Assembly (NCBI GenBank): GCA_016617785.1
Contig: JADILM010000001.1
Span: forward strand, 3,720,001-3,784,000
Direction of reading: 5' to 3'
Origin: Sporobolomyces roseus
Lineage: Eukaryota > Basidiomycota > Microbotryomycetes > Sporidiobolales > Sporidiobolaceae
Length of the DNA stretch: 64,000 bases
How positions within the stretch are numbered: the stretch's first letter is position 1; every line of letters starts with the position of its first letter. This document shows, piece by piece, positions 9,624-20,438 of the stretch. The notes under the pieces are model-generated. The model saw only the letters and a list, made by a program, of their open reading frames with translations, had not been told where the DNA came from and searched no databases. Both the position numbers and the translations under genes were made by a program.

Positions 9624-12593
9624 TTACTTTTCCGCATCATCGACTCTCGCATACAGTAGTAAATAAGCACCTTTGTGTTCCTCCTCTGCTCCAAACACTC
9701 CTTCTCGATCCCTCATTGCCGCCGTAGCTTCCCATCTCCTCTTGCCTCCCGCACCCGTACTCGTATCTGGATTGACCGCAATCTCGCCGGGACCGAGAGA
9801 TCGAATGTGAGTATCGTCGAGTTCCAACCAGTTTTTCGAGTGGTAAGCGGTTCGGACCGCGACGGTGTAGTGTCCTCCAGAAGCTTGAAGTCCGTGATGA
9901 TACACCACTACTCTCATACGGCTCTATCAGCTCACAAGCTTATCAATATGAAAGAAGAGAAGAGAGAACTCACCTCCGAATAATTCGTATCTCGCAACAC
10001 CCGCTTCCTTTCCTCCTCCTCTTCTCGAAGGACTCACTACTTTCTCATCGATCCTCAATTGAGTCCCGTACCCGATCTTCTTCGTCCACTTTTGTGTACC
10101 GACATGTTCATCGTACAAGAATCGTTTCAAGTGAAGGATGAGGACAGGAGGGAGTTCATCTAGGGTTACTTGTTTAGTCGCTTCTTGAGTGACGAGTCCT
10201 CGGCAAGTAGTGTAATCGGGTAAAGGTTCAGGAGAAGTGATATTCAATAAAGCATCTTCAATCGTTCTAACATGATCTGGCTAAAAACCAATACTCGGAA
10301 AACTCCTCGAATAATCAGTTTGATGAAAACGCAGGCAGAGAGAGAGAGAAGAAGAAGGGAGGGAGGGAGTAAAAACGTACCTGAATATCAAGTTGTAATT
10401 GTTGGAAAGCTTCAATCGTAACACTATCTTTCTGACCAGGACACCTCAAAACGCTCCTCAATTTTCCTCCGAAAATCCTCGTAATCGGTGATTCTTTCGT
10501 TTCTCCCGTCTGAGTACCACTCGTGACAAATCAGCCACCTTCTCGAATGAAAGAGACTGTGCAAAAGCGCGAGAGAGAAGGGGACGTACAGTTCTAGTGG
10601 TAGCAGTTCTACCTTTCGATCCAACCTCTTCCCAACCTTCTTCCTCAACAACCAACTCCTTCTCCTTTCCTTTATCTTTCCCTCCGCTCAACTTTGCAAT
10701 CCTCTCTTCTTCTTTCCTAACAATCTCACTAACCTCCTCACTCAGAGTCTCCAAAAAGAACCCCAAGAATTCTTCGGCATCTTCTTGAGTACCTCTTCTC
10801 ATCGCGTCGAATCGAGGGTTCGAAGAGAGCGCGTCGTGGATTGGAGTAGGGGATAAAGAGGGGAGAGTAGAGGTGGATGGTGTCGCTAGTCGAGAGGAGG
10901 ATGGTGTTGGGGAGGAAGGGACCGTCGAGGCTTGCGACGAAGTCGAGGGAGTTGAAGAGGATGCGGCGGGGTTAGGAGTGGCAGGATCGAAAGGTGTCGA
11001 AGAGGGTTGAGAAGGGTTACGGAATTCAGCTAGGAAAGCGATCCTAGAAATTCATTTCGAATTGGTCAAATCTCGATTTCAAGCGAAAAATCAAGAGGAA
11101 AAGTGATCCAGTGAAACTTACATAGCTTCAACAGCGCTTCTACCTTTTTGTCCACCGCTTCTCAAATCCGCTCGACTCCCTTGTTCGACGGCCCTCAAAG
11201 TCTCCCAAAACGCACCACAATAAACGAGTGCCTGTAAAATCGCATTCGCGAAACACAAGTTTCCGTTATTGATCAATCCTCTCGGTAAGGGAGGGGAAGG
11301 TTTGTGGATGTGAGAAGGAGGAGCTGAGAGTGCCGAGAGGAGGGAAGAAATGGGAGTTTGAGGTGGAGCGGAAGAGACGGAGGCTGAGATGGGAGTGATC
11401 CCGGTTGAAGAAGAGGCGGGGACGGAACCGGGTGGTGGTCGGACTAGGTCGGCCCAGGATTTCTTTGCTGATGATGCGGCGGGTTTAGGAGTGGGAACAG
11501 AGGGAGCGGGAGGAGAGGCAGGAGTCGATTCGACGGTAGGAGTTGATTCGACTATTGTTGGTGTTGGTTCAGCTTTCAAGGGTTCTTCGACCGCCGTTGT
11601 TGTTGTCGTTGTTTGTGGATCCTCCTCCTTTTCAGCAGGTTTCGATTCTCGGTTCTTCTCGACGATAGACTCCTTTCCAACTTCTTTCTCTTTCTCCACT
11701 GCCACTTCTTCCTTCTCACCTTCCTTCTCCTCTTTTATTGGCTCTTCAACGTCTTGTACTGGCTCCTTCTCCTTTAATTTCGGCACGCCATAACCAATAC
11801 TCAAACCATCGGGAAATCTGAACCCGGGAGGAGTTTTGACTCCCTTCGCCAACGTGATCGCAGGGAACGATGCCGGTGCAGGTAATCTAGATTTCCTATG
11901 CCGCCGTGCAGGAGGGGTCGTCAAAACTGATGATGATTCCCCATGGTTCCCATCATTCGAAGAAGAAGATATTTGTTGAGGAGGTGGTTGAGAGATGGTT
12001 TGTGTAGGAGCTGAAGGTACTGGTGGTTGTTGATTTGGTGGTAAAGGAGGTTGGATTTGAGAGGGAGGTAATCGAGGTGCAGAGGAGAATGAAACTGGAT
12101 TTCCGATTGGAGGAGTTTGGGGAGGAGGGAAGAAGGAAGTTGCTGCTGAAGCGATCGTGGTTGGTGGAGGTAGAGGAGTGGCAGGTGAAACGGGTAAGGA
12201 AGGTGCAGTAGGGATATGAGGAGTATGAACAGTCGAGGGAGGAAGGGGTCGTTGAGGTGAGAAAGTCGATGTGCTCTGTTGATGTTGTTGAAGGGGTATC
12301 GGTGGAGGTGGAGCAGCTAGGTAGGGAGAATGTGAAGGAGAAGCGAGGTGATGAGGACCGTTGTGAGCGAGAGGGAGGAATATTCCATTTGAAGAGTTTC
12401 GATGAGAAGGGGGAGGAGGAGGAGGTTGAGGCGGTTGAGGTTGCTGCTGCTGTTGCGGTGGAGGTTGGTGGAGGTGCTGGTAGTAAGGAGAGTGGTGTGA
12501 ATGCTGCTGTTGAAAGGGGATTGCAGAAGACGAAGAAGCGACAGAAGACGAAGATTGATTATTCCATCCATTCGACAACTTGTTATGATTGTT

Positions 12594-12627
<34 letters not shown>

Positions 12628-12917
12628 TTCCAATTTGATTGATTGTTTATTGGATACACTGGTTGGTAGTATGCTCCATTCGATTGAGATTGGTTGTAAT
12701 TCGAGATTGGGTAATCATAACTCGGTTGTTGCAGTTGACGGTAACTGATTTGGTCGAGTGAGAATGATTGCGAGTTTGGGTTCAACTGTACTTGCTTGCG
12801 TTGTTGAGCGAGAGAGTGAGAGTGAGAATAATTTGAAGTGGTCGCCTGATTCGAATAACTGCCTCCTGTCGAGCTTGACCCTGCTGATGGAGAGGGAGAA
12901 GGTACAGGATGTACCAT
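9624..12917 (-). CDS. UBP3: Ubiquitin carboxyl-terminal hydrolase, Ubp3/USP10 type
   Basis: A cysteine protease that removes ubiquitin. Five exons on the reverse strand (about 12917-11120, 11044-10588, 10509-10380, 10280-9972, 9911-9624) give roughly 990 residues. The first 540 are disordered: Ser/Gln/His-rich, then long Pro-rich stretches, then a Glu/Lys-rich segment. The catalytic domain begins near residue 540 with the Cys box RGLINNGNLCFANAILQAL (nucleophile Cys around 553). It continues with RRGTQEDAEEFLGFFLETL (QQDAxEF-like) and LPPVLILHLKRFLYDE, and ends with the His box HHGLQASGGHYTVAVR and the YLLLYAR strand. The long disordered N-terminus and the sequence around the Cys box fit Ubp3/USP10, which with Bre5/G3BP acts in vesicle traffic, ribophagy and stress granules. 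Its start is about 160 bp from that of SCD6. Confidence 0.9.
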
Positions 12918-13076
12918 GGTCCCCGAATTACTTGTACAAAGAGGGAGTTGGAGATAGTGAAGGCGAGAGATGAGGCGAAGATTGCTTCAATTTGCTATTT
13001 CCTACAATTGATTACCTTTAACTCGCTCTCCCTCTCTCTCTCTCTCTCTGTCTCTCCCATTTCAGTCTTCATAAGA
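12918..13076. promoter_or_regulatory. Shared divergent promoter UBP3 / SCD6
   Basis: Only 159 bases separate the two divergent start codons. The region holds a (CT)n tract (about 13028-13050) directly upstream of SCD6, a common basidiomycete promoter or leader feature. Both neighbours act in mRNA/stress-granule biology, so co-expression is plausible but is inference. Confidence 0.45.
13028..13052. repeat. (CT)n microsatellite
   Basis: An almost uninterrupted CT dinucleotide run immediately 5' of the SCD6 start codon. Confidence 0.8.
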
Positions 13077-15249
13077 ATGGCTGCTCAATTCATTGGGTCA
13101 GTGATCAGTTTGATCTCGAAATCAGATGTAAGCAGCTCTCTCTTCCTCTCTTCTCGCTGTTCCTCCCTCCTCGAAGAATCCTATCGAACTAAATCCCCTC
13201 TTCCTCTCCTCCCTTTGGCATCAATAGATTCGATACCAAGGTGTTCTACATTCTATCGATCCTCAAGCTGCTACTGTTTCCCTCGAGAAAGGTTAGCTTG
13301 AATATCTTTCCTCATTTCCCCCTCTCTTCTCTCTGCGTGATCAAAAAGATCGACACCTGTCTTCTCCTTCCTTTGACTCGGTTGAAGCTGACACGCTCTG
13401 TGTTATATAGTACGCTCACTCGGTACCGAAGGGCGTAAAGCGAATCCCGCTGAAGAAGTAGCTCCAAGTGACAATGTCTACGAGTAAGTTTGAACCTCTC
13501 CCTCGTACTCGCGCAATCCCCACTAACCATTACGCAAATGCAGCTTCATCGTATTCCGGGCTTCCGATGTCAAGGACTTGCAGATAGAAGCTCCTGCCGC
13601 TTCGACTCCCGCAAACGAACCTGCGATGTCGGATCCCGCAATCGTTGGTGTAAATCTTTCTTTCTTCTGCTGTTCTACTCGGAGCTTTCATTGACACGCG
13701 AATGATCGACTTTAGACTACCGCTCCTCCAGCAGTAGCTTCTCCAGCTACTTCGGCCGCTCCTCCCGCATCTTCGACTCTCTCCCCTGCGAAACCCTCTG
13801 AACCCACTTCCCAACCTTCTCCTCAACCCCAACAAGCCCAACAACCTCCTCACTCGCCTTACAATATGCCCCCTCCCCCACCTCACATGGGTGGACCTCC
13901 TTTCGGTCATTACGCAGGACCTCCTCCTCCATTCGGTTCTCCCTTCGGTGGACCTCCTCCTCATTTCCCTCCTTATGGCGCACCTTACCCTCCTTTCGGT
14001 GGTCCACCACCTTTCGGAGGTCAACCTGGTTTCCCTCCTGGTCCTCCAGGTCCTGGTTCTCCATTCATGCAAGGTCCTCCTCCTCCTATGCATCTCCAAC
14101 AACCTCCTCAACCTCCCCAACAACACCAGCAACAACAGCAACAACAGCAACAACAAGATCAATCTTCGTTGAAGAGTCCTTCTGTCAGTTCTGCCGCGCC
14201 CCCCTCGCCAGCTGTTCAAAAACAACAACAACCTCCCGTTTCTTCGACTTCTGTTCCTTCCCCTTCCGTTGCTGCTCCAGTAGCTCCCTCGACTCCACAA
14301 GAAACTCGTCCCGAAACGAATGGTACCGCTACCAATGCTCAAGACCCTAAACTCGTCGAATCAGCAACAAAGAAACAACCTTCCGACATTGAACAACTCG
14401 CAAAAGACATGTCACGTTCGGCACTCACTTCACCTCCCACTCTCCCTACTTCTTCCCAACAACAACAACAATCATCTCGACCTCGACGAGGAGAAGATCA
14501 CGTAGGATCCTCAATCTTTGGTAACTCCTCTACTTCCCAATCTCAACCTCGACAAAACTTCGGAGGAGGAGGAGGTAGAGGAGGTCCTCATCAACAACAA
14601 CCTGGAAGAACTCTCCAACCCTTCCAATCTGGTCCTTCGACTGGTGCTGGAGGAGGAGGACAAACTCAAAAAACTTCGATCCCGGTTCCTACAACAGATT
14701 TCGATTTCGCTTCTTCAAACGCATCATTCCAAAAACCTTCTTCCCTACCCTCTCCCTCTCCCGCTCCCGAACAATCAGGATCTGGAGAATCAGATGATTT
14801 CGTAGTACCCCCTGCTTCTTCTAATACGGCACAATCAGCAGCAGAATCTTACAACCCTTCAAAATCTTTCTTCGATTCCATCTCGAGTGATGCTAAAACT
14901 CGTATGGACCCTCAAGCTCAAAGTGCGATGGGTAGACAAGGAGGGATGGGGGGTGGAGGGTACTCGGGAGGTAGGTACGATAGGGAGAAGGAGAGGGAGA
15001 AGAATTTGGAGGCTTTCGGAGAGTCAGGTCAGGGGATGGGAGGAGGGAGGGGTGGGTACAGGAGAGGAGGTGGAAGAGGTGGGAGGAGAGGTGGAGGGTA
15101 TGGAGGACAGGGTCAGAATGGTGGTGGTCAGAGGGTAAGTCGTGAAAACTGGAATTTCGTTTTTGCGAAGAAGCGAGAGGGTGAGAACTGATTCAATCTT
15201 TGTTTTCGTACAACAGCAGTACGCTCCTAGACCTCAACAGCAACAGTAA
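13077..15249 (+). CDS. SCD6: Scd6/Lsm14 mRNA decapping activator and translation repressor
   Basis: The N-terminal LSm domain is built from four exons: MAAQFIGSVISLISKSD, then IRYQGVLHSIDPQAATVSLEK, then VRSLGTEGRK, then the final LSm strand FIVFRASDVKDLQI. Then comes a long Pro/Gly/Gln-rich disordered segment with a polyQ run. The FDF box (DFDFASSNASFQK), the FFD box (SYNPSKSFFDSIS) and the TFG-like box (NLEAFGESG) follow in the canonical order, and an RGG tract (GRGGYRRGGGRGGRRGG) ends the protein before a short last exon. All five elements together identify the Scd6/RAP55/Lsm14 family, a P-body component that binds eIF4G via RGG and Dcp2/DEAD-box helicase via LSm/FDF. Start at 13077 is the first ATG of the LSm domain. 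Confidence 0.94.
14118..14160 (+). repeat. PolyQ-encoding CAA/CAG tract
   Basis: An imperfect CAA/CAG run inside SCD6 encodes about eleven glutamines. It is part of the disordered, condensate-prone region and is likely length-variable between strains. Confidence 0.75.
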
Positions 15250-15649
15250 ACTCACTCGTATGAATCGCAAGCCAAATCAAACACCCATCTCTCATCACTT
15301 TGAAATCGTTTTCTGTAGTGCAAATTTTTCACAAAAGATACCCTTTTCTCCTTGTTCTTCGCGTGATTCTCAATCGCTATGCACAGCAGAGACAAAGATG
15401 AGCTTTAGGCCGATGGCGTCGCGGTTTAATGATCGTTTGTTCACCGAGTTCGAGCAATGTTGAGGCTCCGATCTCAAAAGTTCAGCTTCTTCGAAAGGCT
15501 CGAATACGCTACTGTCTCAGTGGTACTTTGAGGAACTGCTGCTGTGCTACCCCTTATCAGCTCTTCAGGAGAATCTCTCTCTCTCGGTAGACGGTCTCTC
15601 GGAGTTGTTCTGTTCAAGCTCGTCGATTCTCTGTGATCTACAATGCCAC
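15250..15649. other. Convergent 3' region SCD6 / CENP-I
   Basis: About 400 bases between two converging stops. No gene-like frame was seen. Confidence 0.5.
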
Positions 15650-18600
15650 TCAATTCCTCTGACTCTCCCGTCGTTTGATCAAACTCTGCATGCTCGAGAA
15701 AAGACAGTCGTAAAGTCCTGTAGCGCCGTGATCTCGAAGATACTCGAGGAACAGAGGTCGGAAGTTGGTGAAGCTAATTTTGAAGGTCGAGGGATTCGGA
15801 TTCTATAGGAAGCACTCAGTCAGTGAGGATGTTTCAGAGGTACCGAGTCTGACATACACTATTGAGCTGCTTGAGAGACGAAGTCGAAACCTTTCCCGCG
15901 AATCCTTCGATGTTCTTTCCTTCATTCTCCGCAAGTAGCTAGAGCATCAGACGAACGCGAGTCAATATCGACTTCCTGACGCAGCTGCCGACACAGGAAA
16001 AGAGAGATACCTTGAGGAATTGGGTTGCCAAGCTCGAGAAAGCGGCATGAGTCGTCAAACCGAGAGCACCTGCCACGCTCTGATCCCTCTCTTCTGCGTA
16101 CAAGCGGATCTGATCCAGGTGTATGACGCTGAGACCGTGACTAGTCTCCTCTTCTCCCGGTGGCGTCGGAGCTAAAAAGTGCTTCTTCCAAAGAGCGTTT
16201 CCATATTCGAGTAATCGGGCGTTGAAAGCGTTGACGGGTTCGGTATAGGCGGCATCGGTGATTTGTATCGCTGTCTTGTCGCCTGTAAGCGCTTCACGTA
16301 GTCTGCGAGAGGGTCGACGAGCGTCAGTCGAGATCTGTTTCGCTGATGAAGTGCGGCTCACCTCGCTAGGATTCCGCCCATTCGAGAAACGCTCATGAGC
16401 TCGTCACTACATAGAGCCGAATAAGCGAAGGTCGGTGAAGGAACCACGACGACCGGAAGATCGTGAATGAGCGAGAGATCGAGTGATTTGTCGTAAAAGT
16501 CGAACGCCGAGATTCTGAGTTCGAGCGAGTCGGGGAAGCGCTGCGAGCCTCTGAGCATCTATCAGCTCAGAAGATTCGCGCAGAAGATGAGGTGATAGGA
16601 GTACGAACATGAACTGCAGATTCAATCATCGAGTCGACCGAGTCCACAATAGCTTGTAGTCCCGCAACGCCGACAAGGGTTTCTCGCTTTCGTCCATAGG
16701 CTGTCGCACTGAGAAGCAGGAGTCGAGGTGTCAGCCAACCGATCGATTGGGCAAGATCTACGTCGAGATCTGCAGTCGCTGGGTCTAGGAGAAAGGTGAG
16801 AACGAACCTATCAACCTCGCGATCCCAATCATCTCGCACTGCCCATCTCGTCATCATGGTGGACAAACACTCGATGCTTTGTGCTAACCATTCAACTTGA
16901 GACTTCATCGACAGATTCGTCAGTGGTTGGAGGAATTGCGATTTGAGGACTATGAAGAACGTCGATCTCACGTCAGATCTGTCTCGCCGATCAGAGTGGA
17001 ATACAAATTGTGATTTACGCTCGAGCTCCGGAGGTTTCAGGTAAAAGAGGAGAGCAAAGGTTGATTCTTGATCCGAGGTACCGTCCCAACGAGAGAAGTG
17101 TTCGGCTAGGAACGCTTCGCACGCCTCAGGTAGCTCCTACAGTTGAGTGATAGTGCGAGTCAGCGGAGTCGTAGCAGAAGCGATGGAACGTGACTCACCC
17201 CGCTGACTTCACAAAGCGAAAGTAGATAATTCAGAATTGCCGGTGTCAAATCGTCTTCGCCAGTCTCCTTGGGTTCAGCCTGAGCGTGCGAGCTACAGTG
17301 CCTCGATAAGAAGGAACGAAGAGGCTCGAAGTATTCCGCTGCGGTTCGACTTCAAGGTCAGCGCATCGTTCGCGTTCTTCAGTCGAGCGCGAAGGGACGC
17401 ACGATCTTGACCATAACCTCGATAGAGGAGGGTACTCCAGCTCTCGATTCGATTCCAATCTGCTGGGGTCGTATGCGGTCTCTTGTCGAAGATCGCTTGC
17501 ACCTCCTCAGGAATCGACTTTTTGACGGGATGATCAAGGTCTCGCACGAGTTCCTCGAGAACGAGGGTTTCGTTATCCGTGTGCGAGAGCTTGCGCCGCT
17601 TGGACTGTTGGAGAGGAGCAGATACAGCTTAGCGGATCAGACAGCTAGAGAAGAAGCTCACCTTTCGTCCGTCGTCGTCTCCTGTTACTTGAGATCCGAA
17701 TATCCGTCTCACGTTCCCCGACCAATCCAATACTTCCTTGTTGCTCTTGTAGAGCAAGCTAACTTTCCGTTGTGCGAAGGGCTCAAACGAGATATCGTTG
17801 AGGAATACAAGTCGATGGTAGATCCTCGAGAGCTCTAGCAATGACTCGGGCGCATCCGGTATCAGACGGATCAGTTGATCTCTGTATTTCAGATAGATAG
17901 GATCAGCATCAGTAGACGAAGAGTAAAGAACAGGAACGGACATTCGTTCTATTCTCGATTTCGAAACATGATATTTCTCCACTATCAGACACAGAATAGC
18001 GGCAGTGGGTTCTCTATGGTACTGATGAGTTGATTAGTAGCGGAATTCTCAGCTTGTAGCAATGACCAGGGCGTACCTGAGCATCTTGTAATCTAATCCC
18101 TTCTCCAAAACACCATAACATCGCTTCAACAAGTCGATTCCTTCCCGCTCTATCGCTCCGACTTCACAGAGCACGACAAGCTGTTGTAGTAATCTCTTCT
18201 GTAAACGATACTCGACTCGTCCCTCCAAAGCTGAGCGATTGTGCGCTTCCTCGCCGAGAGAGGAGACGATCAGTAGTATCGGGTCGCTTGTAATCGGTTC
18301 CCGAGGTACGATAGCATTCGACAAGCTCAAGGCGGTAGAGACTGGAACTAGCACAGGAAGTTGAATGAGGCTGAGAGGGGTTCGTCAAAGGCGAATAGAG
18401 GGCGTACGTACAGCTCTTCTTACCCAGTAGTACCTCATAAAGTCTCTCCAAGCTGTCAGCCTTCAACCCATTTTCGTTTGCGAGCGAAACGAGTTCCTCA
18501 ATTACTTGATCTTGATTTGAGATTTCTGTTCGACGAGACTGCGTGTGAGTGTGCGTGAGGTGCGTGATAGATACTTTGGACCTACCTGGATCTAATGAGC

Positions 18601-18718
18601 TGATCAACTCAGCGATTCGAATTTGTTGATTCATCGGACATGAGCGTAAAATGTGAAGAGACACTTTCGTCGTTTTTCGCGACTTCGACAGATAGATACT
18701 GGAGCTGAATACTGTCAT
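15650..18718 (-). CDS. MIS6: Inner kinetochore protein CENP-I/Mis6
   Basis: A helical-repeat protein in about twelve short-intron exons. Two blocks match CENP-I order. The N-terminal part reads ELVSLANENGLKADSLERL, then LLKRCYGVLEKGLD, then LCLIVEKYHVSKSRIERM and YRDQLIRLIPDAPES, the equivalents of the human segments around NGLASEEIDILL and LLYLLTKKENVKPFRVRKL. The C-terminal part has AFDFYDKSLDLSLIHDLPV followed by VVVPSPTFAYSALCSDE, matching human FILDFYEKVCDIYINYNLP and its FYSALL. The final exon (ISFTNFRPLFLEYLRDHG, TGLYDCLFSS) corresponds to the conserved C-terminal helices and ends at 15650. CENP-I is a CCAN subunit linking CENP-A chromatin to the outer kinetochore with CENP-H/K/M. I take the first in-frame ATG (18718); 18634 (MNQQIRIAELISSL) is equally possible. 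The assignment rests on remembered motif similarity. Confidence 0.72.
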
Positions 18719-19272
18719 GAAAGCGGAATTGTACCCTTCCTCCTTCAATGCGCTCCCTCAGCTTTCCGGCTACAGGTTCTCTTATTCGCCTTTGCTTGTT
18801 TCGCAAAGCTTTGAGATTTTGCTCTCTCGCTTCTCTCGATACGGTTCCCGAGATATGGCAGAGAAAGCGGCAAGGTAAACTCACTTGCAAAGAAAGAAGG
18901 GTTGTGAGGGAAGAAAGAACTCGATAAGCTACTCCTGACATCGAATCGAAAGCAAAAAAACCGAGACGAAAGTGCAGAGTGACCACCGATACGTTACATC
19001 TCCCTCTTCTCGCCTTCGCGGATACTAACCAGGATCATGATCGCTCAAAGGGAAGTAAGATATTGTCACGCTCCCTGTGGATGGACGGCACCATCGAGGT
19101 AGAGAACGGTTGTTCTTAGGAGAGAAGACGAGGAAATGGATACATTGGGTTGAGGCAGAGGCTGGTGACGAGAGAATTGAGCACAGGGAACCCTTAGAGA
19201 TACAGGAAGAGTGGAATACGAGAGGAAGATCGGAGGGTGGATAAAGAGGGGGAGTGCTTGGAATCGAATCGA
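18719..19272. other. Intergenic, CENP-I 5' side
   Basis: This holds the CENP-I promoter and the 3' end of the secreted protein gene. A second frame (ATG 18941, reading to 18609 across the CENP-I first exon) is open for about 110 codons and could be an upstream exon or ORF. I cannot splice it convincingly into CENP-I. Confidence 0.35.
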
Positions 19273-20438
19273 TTACTGGAACCCGAACCTGGGAGCTCGG
19301 ACGCAAGAGCGTTTGCGGAAGTCGTAGAGGTACCCATCAAGGCAGCTGTCGACGTGACAGAAACCTTTGACTGTCGAGAGCGAGCAAAAGAAGAAGAGTC
19401 AGCCCTTTTACAGCGAGGAATGAGGTCGATCGAGAGTGAACGTACTGCAGTCGGCTCGAGCAGTGCCCGGAATCTGAGAACAATCGACTCCACCTAAGAC
19501 TGTAAGCGGAGGGAATGTGAGGAAGTGAGAGTCAGCGACAGAGATAGAGTTTGAAGAGAGATAAGGAGGAAAAGAAGAAGCTCACCTTGACAATCTCCAC
19601 ACTGATGAGGATCATTGCGGATGTCGACGCAATCGAAGCCATGGAGGAGACCGGGGACAGGGCAAGCGATCTTTCCATCGGAGCAGTCGGCGAGGGAGCG
19701 TTTGCTGAGTCCACCAACGCGAATCGGGATGATAATGTCGGAGGGCCTCGAGGGAGGTGATTTGATGAGAGGGCGAGGTTTTGAACCGGGACAAGTACCT
19801 CCTTGGCAGTAAAGAGGGAGATTGGGAGCGACAGGTTTGATCGGAGTAGGACAAGTTCCGCCTTGACAGTAGAGCGGGAGGTTTGGAGCGACGGGTTTGC
19901 TCTTGACGACGGGATCGATCTTATCGATGGTGCCAATCTTGCCGACGGGAAGAGGGAGTTCGATCACTCCAGGTGATTTGACGACGGGAGGCGTAACCGG
20001 TGCGATGGGCTTGGCTGGAATAGGGTAGCCTCCGACGACAGGCTTGGGGAAGGAAGGGATACCGAAGTAAGGAGCCTTGACGACGGGAGGAGGGGAGAGT
20101 TGTCCGGGACAAGGAGCGCGGAGACAGAAAACGGGAGGGTTAGGCGTAGTAGGAGGGAGATTGACTCGAGGAATATCACCTCGGAACTTGGTGGGTGGAT
20201 TAGGAGTGAAAGGGTTTGGAAGGTATTTGAGGATGTCTTTGAGAGTAGGGACTTTGACAGTGGGGACCTTGACGGGAGGAAGTTTGATAGTAGGGATTTT
20301 GATGGTAGGAATCTTGATGGTAGGGAGTTTGAGAGACCATAATTTGACTGCCGAGACGTCGTTGGCTGATGAGGTTTCGGCGGCGAAGATAGGAGTGGTG
20401 AGGGCGAAAAGGACGAAAACGAAGAGAGAGAATCTCAT
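19273..20438 (-). CDS. Secreted Pro/Lys-repeat protein with C-terminal Cys-rich domain
   Basis: Three exons (20438-19586, 19494-19446, 19370-19273). MRFSLFVFVLFALTTPIFA is a clear signal peptide. The mature part starts with a run of PTIKIPTIK / PPVKVPTVK units, continues Pro-rich, and has two copies of PVAPNLPLYCQGGTCP. After a KRS dibasic site (possible Kex2 cleavage) comes a Cys-rich C-terminal domain: C..GKIACPVPG, GFDCVDIRNDPHQCGDCQG, GVDCSQIPGTARADC, IKGFCHVDSCLDGYLYDFRKRSC. This arrangement (C-I/V-D-x-x-D-x2-x-CG-x-C ... G-x-DC-x-x-I-PG ... V-x-SC) recurs in basidiomycete secreted proteins of unknown function. A wall or surface role is inference. Only splicing both small introns completes the domain. 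Confidence 0.8.
19788..19900 (-). repeat. Duplicated PVAPNLPLYCQGGTCP unit
   Basis: Two direct copies of about 50 nt, about 60 nt apart, each encoding a loop with two cysteines. A diverged third relative (PVFCLRAPCPG) lies further N-terminal. Confidence 0.75.
20241..20331 (-). repeat. Short tandem repeat (PTIKIP units) in secreted protein
   Basis: Five to six degenerate 15-nt units encode P-T/P-I/V-K-I/V/L. The nucleotide copies are nearly identical, so recent slippage or expansion is likely. Confidence 0.8.

Noticed and set aside
11389..12748. Forward-strand frames of 134 and 163 codons inside UBP3
   Set aside because: They are antisense to the Pro/Ser-rich disordered part of UBP3; low-complexity codons leave antisense frames open.
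13530..14342. 270-codon reverse-strand frame, Arg/Ser-rich
   Set aside because: It is the antisense shadow of the Pro/Gln-rich SCD6 coding sequence, whose sense strand has clear family motifs.
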